From: an uncultured bacterium
GTDB lineage: Bacteria; Bacteroidota; Bacteroidia; Chitinophagales; CAIODY01
DNA length: 5,351 bases
Direction of reading: 5' to 3'
NCBI GenBank assembly: GCA_903871715.1
Contig: CAIQHW010000534.1
Coordinates: 1-5,351, forward strand
Part shown: in pieces, positions 1-5,351 of the stretch
Layout: each line of letters begins with the position of its first letter
Position numbering within the stretch: position 1 is the stretch's first letter
Notes under the pieces: model-generated
Database searches by the model: none
The model's input: only the letters and a program-made list of their open reading frames with translations
What the model was told of the DNA's origin: nothing
Program-made: the position numbers and the translations under genes

Positions 1-2105
1 GTGGACATTTGGAATTTAAAGACGTTATTTTTAGTTGTAAAAAACAGTCGGTAGTGTTCAACTCATTTGAAAATGAAGAGCACAATTTCGACAACATGAA
101 AATTGATTTTGTTGATTTTGATGTAGCGCAAATTACCGAAATGAGTGGTGTAAAAAATGCAAGAGTAACTGGGTTATTAAATGGCTCAACTACGATTAAA
201 AATTATGCTACAGATGCTTTGATAGAAAGCAAAATTGATTTAAAAAATTGCTTCGTGGATAATAATTTGTTAGGCAATGTGTACGGCGAAGTGTCGTTTG
301 AACAGCGTTTGCAGAAAATAGATTGTAATTTAGATATTCAACAAGCTGACAATAATTTGCATTTAGACGGCAATTATAATTTGGCTGATTCGTTGAATGC
401 GCTTGATTTTAAATTGACTTTGAAAAATTTCGACATCAAAACTATCGAGCCTTTAATTGTAGATATTCTTTCAAAAAAAGAAGGCAATGTTTCGGGCAAT
501 GCTACTTTGAAAGGAAATTTAAAACACCCACAACTGTCTGCCGACGTGTATTTGAAGCATGGTGGTTTGTCGGTAAATTATTTAAACACTCATTATATGT
601 TGGATGATGTGCATGTGGTTTGTACAAAAAATATTTTGAACATCGAAAAATTTATCTTTCACGATTCGCTAAAAAATGATGCGGAATGTGTGGGTTCGAT
701 TGACTTAAATAACATGCATCATGTATTGTTGGATTTGCACATTGCGGCAAAAAATTTGTTGGTAATGAATACCAACATCCAGCAGAATAATATTTTTTTT
801 GGAAAAGCATTTGCCAGCGGAAACATTGATATAACTGGCGTTACGTATAATTTGACGATTGCTGCAAAAGCAAAAACGATGAAAGGGACTTCTGTGAATA
901 TTCCCATTACTGATGATAGAGATATTTCAAAGCATGACTTCATTCAATTCGTTTCGAACAAAAAAGATTCGGCAAAAAACAAGAGTAATTATGTGGTTGA
1001 TTTGGATGGTGTGAATTTAAAATTCGACATTGATGCTACACCCGATGCCGAGATAAATATTTTGATGGATTTGGTTTCGGGCGATTACATCAAAGGAAGA
1101 GGCACGGGCAATATTAAGGTGGAATTCAGCACCAACACTGCATTTGGCATGTATGGCAATTACACGATGGAACGTGGCGAATATTATTTTACGTTTTTAA
1201 ACATTCCTAAAAATTTCAACATCAACAATGGCAGCACTATTAGTTGGAATGGTGATGCCTACAATGGAAGCTTAGATGTGATAGGCACTTATGTAACCAG
1301 AGCATCATTGCAAAACTTAATTCCACCAGATCAAACTACAGAAATAGCAAAAGCAAAAACCAAAGTACCAATTCAACTAAAAATGATTTTAAAAGGTTCA
1401 TTAAAACATCCTGATATTGGTTTCGATATTAATCCAGTGGATAATTCTTCCACATCTGTCAGCTTCCTTGCTTTGCAGCGTTTGCAGGCGATTAAAGCCG
1501 ACCAAAATGAATTGAACAATCAAGTATTTGCGTTGTTGGCAATGAATAGTTTTATCACACCACAAAATGTAGGTTTTGATAATGCACTCAATTATGGTTC
1601 TACTTACAAACAGTCGGCTACTGATTTAGCATCTACGCAAGTGAGTCGTGTGTTGAATAATGCATTTTATAGAATTACGAAAGATGATAAAACGCAATTC
1701 AATTTGAATTACAGATTGTATGATCAAGCTAATCCAACAAATCCAAATGATGTGGGTAGAAATTTTTCGGAAGTGGGTTTAAATTTTACAAGAAGATTTT
1801 TAAACGATCGATTAACTATAGAAGCTGGTGGCATTTATGATTATGGAGCAACAACGCAATTGAACAACAACGGCTTGGCTGGCGATTTTAATGTAGAGTA
1901 TAGTTTGATACCCGATGGTAGAGTAAAAGTGAAAGGTTTTCGACGAACCGAATATGATGCCATTCATGTGCAAAACATTGCACGAACAGGCTTGGGGTTG
2001 GCTTACAGCAAGCAGTTTAACAACATGAGAGAATTATTGATGAGCGAAAAAAAACGTAAAAAATTAAAAGCACAACAACAAAAAAAAGAAAAAAGTAGCA
2101 ACTAA
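1..2105 (+). CDS. tamB: TamB-like translocation/assembly protein (DUF490 family), C-terminal part, 5' end outside window
   Basis: The reading frame is already open at the left edge (first complete codon at position 3, reading G-H-L-E-F-K), so the TTG at 9 is not a real start. About 700 C-terminal residues are present; family members in this phylum are usually well over 1,000 residues, so the N-terminal membrane anchor is off-window. The visible part consists of long alternating hydrophobic/polar beta-strand repeats, as expected for the hydrophobic-groove (beta-taco) fold. Family hallmarks are FFGKAFASGNIDITG (795-839), GTSVNIPI (885-908), GRGTGNIKVEF followed by MYGNYTMERGEYYF (about 1096-1190), the NGSTISWNGDAY stretch (about 1228-1263), QVFALLAMNSF (1521-1553), and a closing beta-strand region ending in a Lys/Gln-rich tail. 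By family knowledge, TamB spans the periplasm and works with a BamA-like partner (TamA) in outer-membrane protein insertion or lipid transport; the partner gene is not in this window. Family assignment is confident, the exact role in this organism is inferred. Confidence 0.88.
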   Translation, partial: GHLEFKDVIFSCKKQSVVFNSFENEEHNFDNMKIDFVDFDVAQITEMSGVKNARVTGLLNGSTTIKNYATDALIESKIDLKNCFVDNNLLGNVYGEVSFEQRLQKIDCNLDIQQADNNLHLDGNYNLADSLNALDFKLTLKNFDIKTIEPLIVDILSKKEGNVSGNATLKGNLKHPQLSADVYLKHGGLSVNYLNTHYMLDDVHVVCTKNILNIEKFIFHDSLKNDAECVGSIDLNNMHHVLLDLHIAAKNLLVMNTNIQQNNIFFGKAFASGNIDITGVTYNLTIAAKAKTMKGTSVNIPITDDRDISKHDFIQFVSNKKDSAKNKSNYVVDLDGVNLKFDIDATPDAEINILMDLVSGDYIKGRGTGNIKVEFSTNTAFGMYGNYTMERGEYYFTFLNIPKNFNINNGSTISWNGDAYNGSLDVIGTYVTRASLQNLIPPDQTTEIAKAKTKVPIQLKMILKGSLKHPDIGFDINPVDNSSTSVSFLALQRLQAIKADQNELNNQVFALLAMNSFITPQNVGFDNALNYGSTYKQSATDLASTQVSRVLNNAFYRITKDDKTQFNLNYRLYDQANPTNPNDVGRNFSEVGLNFTRRFLNDRLTIEAGGIYDYGATTQLNNNGLAGDFNVEYSLIPDGRVKVKGFRRTEYDAIHVQNIARTGLGLAYSKQFNNMRELLMSEKKRKKLKAQQQKKEKSSN

Positions 2106-2118
2106 TTTTTTTTAAAAA

Positions 2119-2128
2119 ATAAAAACAG
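2119..2128 (+). promoter_or_regulatory. A-rich translation leader of the phosphatase gene
   Basis: The 10-mer ATAAAAACAG ends one base before the ATG at 2130. The identical 10-mer sits just before the next gene's start. No Shine-Dalgarno-like GGAGG is present. A-rich leaders without Shine-Dalgarno are typical of Bacteroidota, so this is read as the translation initiation region and supports the ATG at 2130. The role is inferred. Confidence 0.35.
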
Positions 2129-2129
2129 C

Positions 2130-3347
2130 ATGGCTGAAAATAATATTACTGGTAAAACATTGCACGCCAAACAACTGCAAATAAACTCGTTGTTGGCTTT
2201 AACACGAGCCATCAACAACAACACCAAAGCGCAAGATTTGTATGAATTGTTTGAATTGTTTTTGCGCAATCAAATGAATGTGGAGCAGATGATTTTGTAC
2301 TACCATCGCGATGTGTGGGAGTGTGTTTGCCATTTTGGAAACGAAAGAATTTATCCCACCATGTTGGTTGAGCATCAATTTATTTACAACAAAGAATTGA
2401 GAAATTTGGAAGAAAAACCGATGGAAGGCATCGAAAATTTTAGCTACTTAATTCCTGTTTTTCATAAAGAACAACCGTTGGCTTTTGCGTTAATCAGTAA
2501 AGTTTCTGCCGATGAATTTGGAACGAAAGATGAGAAGCTGAATTTCATTCAAACCATTACCAACATTATAGTTTCAGCCATTGAAAACAAAAGGTTGTTT
2601 AAAAAACAATTGGTGCAACAGGCGTATAAAAAGGAAATGGATTTGGCAAGGCAAATGCAAAAATTGTTGATTCCAGATTTGTTGCCGCAAACCAATTTAA
2701 TCAACATGAATGCCGTTTATTTGCCGCATCACGAAGTGGGTGGCGATTATTATGATTGCATAGAATTGGGCGATGAAAAAATTGCTTTTTGCATTGCCGA
2801 TGTGTCGGGTAAAGGTGTGCCGGCAGCGTTGTTGATGAGTAATTTTCAAGCTACATTGCGCACTTTGGCGAAGCAAAATTTCACCACAGAAAAATTGATA
2901 AAATCGCTGAACACGAGAATATGTGAAGTAACTAGAAAAGAAAGTTTCATTACCTTGTTTTACGCAAAATATAATTTGGTTTCTAAGAAATTAATGTATG
3001 TAAATGCAGGGCATGTGCCACCGCTATTGTGCAACAGCAAAGGCATTAAGGCATTAATCGAAGGCACTACTTTGCTTGGTATTTTTGATGAATTGCCACA
3101 CATAAAAGTGGGCGAATTGTATGTCGAAGAAGAATCAACTTTGGTGATGTTTACGGATGGACTGACAGATATGGTGAATGAAAAAGAGGAGTATTTTGAT
3201 GTGGAAGGGGTGGAATTATTTTGCAAAAATTTCTATCAACTTTCACCCATTGATTTCAATAATAAAATTTTAGAACGATTAAATTCATTTCGTGGAATTA
3301 AAGAAAGTATTGATGACATCACTATTTTGACATGTAAGTTAAAATAA
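2130..3347 (+). CDS. GAF-like/PP2C SpoIIE-family serine/threonine protein phosphatase (RsbU type)
   Basis: This is a 405-residue protein without a signal peptide or membrane segment, so it is probably cytoplasmic. Residues ~15-155 resemble a divergent GAF-type sensor fold (alternating strands and helices, ending in a helix around FIQTITNIIVSAIENKRLF). Residues ~155-180 form a charged helical linker ending in LARQMQKLLIP (172-182), the usual lead-in to SpoIIE/RsbU phosphatases. Residues ~190-405 are the PP2C domain. The metal-site motifs are all present: EVGGDYYD (202-209, D206), ADVSGKG (223-229, D224), VNAGHVPPLL (291-300), FTDGLTD (341-347, D343) and IDDITIL (394-400, D395/D396), so it should be active. 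By family knowledge such enzymes dephosphorylate a Ser/Thr-phosphorylated STAS anti-sigma-factor antagonist in a partner-switching cascade; no STAS protein or HATPase kinase is encoded here, so the substrate is unknown. It starts 24 nt after the TamB-like gene. The GAF call is weaker than the phosphatase call. Confidence 0.9.
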   Translation: MAENNITGKTLHAKQLQINSLLALTRAINNNTKAQDLYELFELFLRNQMNVEQMILYYHRDVWECVCHFGNERIYPTMLVEHQFIYNKELRNLEEKPMEGIENFSYLIPVFHKEQPLAFALISKVSADEFGTKDEKLNFIQTITNIIVSAIENKRLFKKQLVQQAYKKEMDLARQMQKLLIPDLLPQTNLINMNAVYLPHHEVGGDYYDCIELGDEKIAFCIADVSGKGVPAALLMSNFQATLRTLAKQNFTTEKLIKSLNTRICEVTRKESFITLFYAKYNLVSKKLMYVNAGHVPPLLCNSKGIKALIEGTTLLGIFDELPHIKVGELYVEEESTLVMFTDGLTDMVNEKEEYFDVEGVELFCKNFYQLSPIDFNNKILERLNSFRGIKESIDDITILTCKLK

Positions 3348-3370
3348 TTTTTTTGATAAAATTTAAATTC

Positions 3371-3380
3371 ATAAAAACAG
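3371..3380 (+). promoter_or_regulatory. A-rich translation leader of the ureohydrolase gene
   Basis: This is the second copy of ATAAAAACAG, three bases before the ATG at 3384. It lies in a 36-nt gap made almost entirely of A and T. No Shine-Dalgarno motif is visible, and no clear Bacteroidota -7 box (TAnnTTTG) could be found in the gap. A role in translation initiation is inferred from position and from the matching copy at 2119-2128. Confidence 0.35.
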
Positions 3381-3383
3381 AAA

Positions 3384-4424
3384 ATGAAAAAGAACGAAAA
3401 AAACAATCCACTCGATAATTTCAACGCTAATGATGTAGCCGCTTTTGGCAATAATATTTTCGGTTTACCCTTTGAGGAAAACAATGCCAAGCTCTTATTG
3501 ATGCCCGTTCCGTGGGAAGTAACTGTGTCTTACAGCAGTGGTACGGCGAAAGGACCCGATGCCATTTTTGATGCTTCGATGCAAGTAGATTTGTATGATG
3601 CTATTTTACCAAACGCTTGGCAACAAGGCATCTTTATGCAAAAACCAAGCAAGGTTTTAGCAAAAACAAGCAACAATTTGCGCAAAGAAGTAGAACAATA
3701 TATTGATGGTTTGCAACGTGGCAAATCCAATTCATCTACACCAAAAAAAGTAAACAAAGCTTGCGCCGAGATGAATGATTTTGTAGAAAACGAAACCGAA
3801 AAATTAATTGCACAAAATAAATTGGTGGGTTTAATTGGTGGCGACCACAGCACACCATTAGGCTTTATTCGTGCACTGGGCAAGCATCACAAAGATTTTG
3901 GTGTATTGCAAATTGATGCACATTGCGATTTGCGAAATGCTTACGAAGGTTTTCAATACAGTCATGCTAGCATCATGTACAATGTGTTGAAAGAAGTAAA
4001 ATCGGTAAAAAAATTGGTGCAAGTGGGAATCAGAGATTATTGCGAAGAAGAAATGAATTTGATTTCGAGCAGCAAAAAAGTGAAAACATTTTTTGATAAA
4101 GAATTGAAACAAATGGATTATGATGGCGAAAGTTGGAAAGCCATTTGTGATAAAATTGTTGCCGAATTGCCCAACAAAGTTTACATCAGTTTTGATATTG
4201 ATGGCTTGGACCCAAAGCTTTGCCCCAACACCGGAACGCCTGTGGCTGGCGGATTAGAGTTTGAACAAGCGGTTTATTTAATGGAAACAATTTTAGCTGC
4301 CAACAAAAAAATAATCGGTTTTGATTTAAACGAAGTGGCACCCGGCAAAGACGAATGGGATGCCAATGTGGGCGCAAGAATGTTGTTTAAAATGTGTCAT
4401 TTAATTTTGAAATCAAACGCCTAA
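3384..4424 (+). CDS. arginase/agmatinase-family ureohydrolase (Mn-dependent amidinohydrolase)
   Basis: This 346-residue cytoplasmic enzyme would hydrolyse a guanidino or formimino group. The signature motifs are complete: GGDHS (152-156, H155), DAHCDLR (178-184, ligands D178, H180, D182), SFDIDGLDP (269-277, ligands D271 and D273), TGTPVAGGL (283-291) and a late FDLNEVAP containing E317. H194 in SHASIMYN probably matches the conserved active-site histidine of arginases. The N-terminal PVPWEVTVSYSSGTAKGPDAI (41-61) followed by QVDLYD is the pattern of the Bacteroidota 'agmatinase family'. Residues ~83-135 are a Lys/Asn-rich segment that makes the protein longer than the ~300-320 residues common for agmatinases. 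In this phylum the likely role is agmatine to putrescine plus urea in polyamine synthesis, but formimidoylglutamase, guanidinobutyrase or arginase activity cannot be excluded from sequence alone, so no symbol is given. The stop lies 6 nt before the next start, pointing to co-transcription with the LOG gene. Confidence 0.9.
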   Translation: MKKNEKNNPLDNFNANDVAAFGNNIFGLPFEENNAKLLLMPVPWEVTVSYSSGTAKGPDAIFDASMQVDLYDAILPNAWQQGIFMQKPSKVLAKTSNNLRKEVEQYIDGLQRGKSNSSTPKKVNKACAEMNDFVENETEKLIAQNKLVGLIGGDHSTPLGFIRALGKHHKDFGVLQIDAHCDLRNAYEGFQYSHASIMYNVLKEVKSVKKLVQVGIRDYCEEEMNLISSSKKVKTFFDKELKQMDYDGESWKAICDKIVAELPNKVYISFDIDGLDPKLCPNTGTPVAGGLEFEQAVYLMETILAANKKIIGFDLNEVAPGKDEWDANVGARMLFKMCHLILKSNA

Positions 4425-4430
4425 AAAATT

Positions 4431-5138
4431 ATGTCGAATTCATTGCAACCTAGCAAATCCGAAATTCACTTTTTATCAGGTCCACAAACCCATTTTAAAA
4501 ACACCATTTTCGTTTTTAAAGTGATGAGAGAATTTATAAAAGGCTTCAAAGCCTTTCACCGCTTGGGTCCATGCGTTACTGTGTTTGGTTCTGCTCGTTT
4601 CAAATCCGATCATCCTTATTATAAAAAGGCAGAAGAAATTGGCGCAGCCATTGCCCAGCTTGGCTTTGTGGTGATGACGGGTGGCGGACCAGGCATTATG
4701 GAAGCCGCCAACAAAGGCGCACGAAGCGTTGGTGGCAAATCCATCGGCTGCAATATTATTTTACCTTTCGAGCAACATGCCAACCCTTATGTAGATAAAT
4801 CGGTGGACATTAAATACTTTTTTGTTCGCAAAACATTACTCGTAAAATACTCCTATGCCTTTGTGGTGCTGCCTGGTGGCTTTGGCACATTGGATGAATT
4901 TTTTGAAGCCCTCACTTTAATTCAAACCAAAAAAACCAAACAATTTCCAATCATTATTTTCGACAAAGTTTTTCATGCCAAGTTGATTGAGTACATCGAA
5001 TTTTTAAAAACACAAGGCACTGTTTCCCCCGACGATGATAAATACTTTCTCCTCACCGATTCGGTAGAAGAAATGGTGGAAGATTTAATGACCAATGCCA
5101 TTGGCAAATATAATTTAACTACTGTTACCAATAAATAG
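4431..5138 (+). CDS. LOG-family protein (TIGR00730 type), nucleoside 5'-monophosphate phosphoribohydrolase
   Basis: This is a 235-residue Rossmann-fold protein. Family motifs are FGSARF (52-57), MTGGGPGIMEAANKGA (82-97), FFVRKTLLV (130-138, with the expected catalytic R133) and PGGFGTLDE (148-156, with E156), the defining PGGxGTxxE signature. Characterised LOG enzymes cleave the N-glycosidic bond of cytokinin riboside 5'-monophosphates or AMP, releasing the base and ribose 5-phosphate; the natural substrate here is unknown. The ~45-residue N-terminal extension (SEIHFLSGPQTHFKNTIFVFKVMREFIKGFKAFHRLGP) is a feature I associate with Bacteroidota members and supports the ATG at 4431, which follows the upstream stop by 6 nt. 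The protein ends with TTVTNK and a TAG at 5136-5138. The length fits the family, so the stop looks genuine. The codons after TAG stay open in the same frame to the window edge, through the 21-bp repeat array. Confidence 0.93.
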   Translation: MSNSLQPSKSEIHFLSGPQTHFKNTIFVFKVMREFIKGFKAFHRLGPCVTVFGSARFKSDHPYYKKAEEIGAAIAQLGFVVMTGGGPGIMEAANKGARSVGGKSIGCNIILPFEQHANPYVDKSVDIKYFFVRKTLLVKYSYAFVVLPGGFGTLDEFFEALTLIQTKKTKQFPIIIFDKVFHAKLIEYIEFLKTQGTVSPDDDKYFLLTDSVEEMVEDLMTNAIGKYNLTTVTNK

Positions 5139-5144
5139 GCGATT

Positions 5145-5351
5145 GCTTTTATCACAAAAACACTTGCTTTTACTACAAAAGCAATCAACATAGCCACAAA
5201 AGCAGATGCTTTTACAATGGACACATTTGCTTCTATTTCAGAAGCATTCAACATCAAAACAGAAGCAAATGCTTTTATTACGGAAGCATTTGTTTCTATT
5301 ACAAAAGCAGATGCTTTTATCACAGAAACGTTTGCTTTTATCACAAAAGCA
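5145..5351. repeat. degenerate 21-bp tandem repeat array with internal inverted repeats, continues past the right edge
   Basis: Starting 6 nt after the LOG stop, the DNA resolves into 21-bp units with no indels: starts at 5145, 5166, 5187, 5208, 5229, 5250, 5271, 5292, 5313 and 5334 (the last cut at 18 nt). The consensus is approximately GCTTTTATTACAAAAGCATTT. Within a unit the arms gctttt and aaaagc form an inverted repeat around a 5-nt centre. Units 3 and 6 (5187, 5250) have the left arm replaced by aacata/aacatc. The array is AT-rich and open in several frames. Read on +, it gives heptads such as AFITKTL, AFTTKAI, AFITEAF; read on - it gives heptads such as VIKASAF, VIETNAS, VIKAFAS, open from the right edge and running back into the LOG 3' end. 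Either strand could be coding, or the array could be a non-coding structured repeat. There are no unique spacers, so it is not a CRISPR. The array is certain; its function is unknown. Confidence 0.92.
5164..5184. repeat. perfect 8-bp inverted repeat with 5-nt loop inside the array
   Basis: TTGCTTTT - ACTAC - AAAAGCAA is a perfect palindrome spanning 21 nt, the best hairpin in the array and the first strong one after the LOG gene. Similar perfect stems of 7 bp occur at 5228-5246 (tgcttct/agaagca) and 5333-5351 (tgctttt/aaaagca). The hairpin is not followed by a T-run, so it is not a classical intrinsic terminator, but it could mark the 3' end of the transcript or protect it from exonucleases. 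That role is inference. Confidence 0.6.

Noticed and set aside
719..943. Open frame of 74 codons on the minus strand
   Set aside because: It lies wholly inside the TamB-like gene, has no recognisable domain, and is a composition-driven shadow of the coding frame.
2103..2129. Terminator formed by the T8/A6 tract after the TamB-like gene
   Set aside because: The possible stem is pure A/T with almost no loop and is not followed by a separate T-run, so it would be a poor terminator.
3345..3383. Intrinsic terminator or promoter in the gap after the phosphatase gene
   Set aside because: There is a T7 run but no GC-containing stem before it, and no TAnnTTTG -7 box at a proper position; the gap looks like a plain A/T-rich intercistronic spacer.
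2960..3490. Two minus-strand open frames over the end of the phosphatase gene and the start of the ureohydrolase gene
   Set aside because: Both overlap strongly supported + strand genes with intact catalytic motifs, and their translations look like low-complexity Ser/Phe/Lys shadows.
3530..4377. Three minus-strand open frames inside the ureohydrolase gene
   Set aside because: The + strand frame carries all metal-ligand motifs; the minus translations show no family features.
4973..5344. Annotating the minus-strand open frame as a real gene
   Set aside because: Its apparent start is a GTG inside the repeat array, the frame is open beyond the window edge, its other half overlaps the well-supported LOG gene, and the openness follows from the 21-bp periodicity. 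It is kept as a hypothesis in the findings only.
5145..5351. CRISPR array
   Set aside because: The 21-bp units are contiguous and degenerate, with no unique spacers between conserved repeats and no cas genes nearby.

Overview
The window looks like a piece of chromosome from a member of the Bacteroidota, probably a Chitinophagales or Sphingobacteriales-like lineage. The reasons are strongly AT-rich coding DNA with TTG-heavy leucine usage, A-rich leaders with no Shine-Dalgarno in front of the starts, and protein variants typical of that phylum: the TamB C-terminal domain form, the long 'agmatinase family' ureohydrolase, and a LOG protein with an N-terminal extension. The lineage is inferred from protein character, not from a marker gene.

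Layout: all four genes lie on the + strand. (1) Positions 1-2105 hold the C-terminal ~700 residues of a TamB-like translocation/assembly protein, cut off by the left edge. (2) Positions 2130-3347 encode a soluble regulatory phosphatase with a divergent GAF-like N-terminus, a linker helix and a PP2C/SpoIIE (RsbU-type) catalytic domain. (3) Positions 3384-4424 encode a binuclear-manganese ureohydrolase of the arginase/agmatinase family with a complete metal-ligand set. (4) Positions 4431-5138 encode a LOG-family (TIGR00730-type) nucleotide phosphoribohydrolase. The gaps are 24, 36 and 6 nt, with no convincing terminator between genes, so co-transcription is likely, at least for genes 3 and 4. 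The products act in outer-membrane biogenesis, signalling, guanidino-compound/polyamine metabolism and nucleotide metabolism. They do not form an obvious single pathway, and this looks like ordinary housekeeping clustering.

The unusual part is the right end (5145-5351). Immediately after the LOG stop codon there is a degenerate tandem array with an exact 21-bp period: nine full units plus 18 nt of a tenth, running off the window. Each consensus unit is itself an inverted repeat (gctttt - 5 nt - aaaagc). The middle of the array carries a 63-bp higher-order repeat. Because 21 is divisible by three, the array stays open as heptad peptide repeats on both strands, and on the + strand it is in the same frame as the LOG gene, beyond its TAG. 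Whether it is an RNA/DNA structural array, a gene end on the opposite strand, or a repeat-protein coding region cannot be decided from this window. No mobile element, tRNA/rRNA or CRISPR array was seen.
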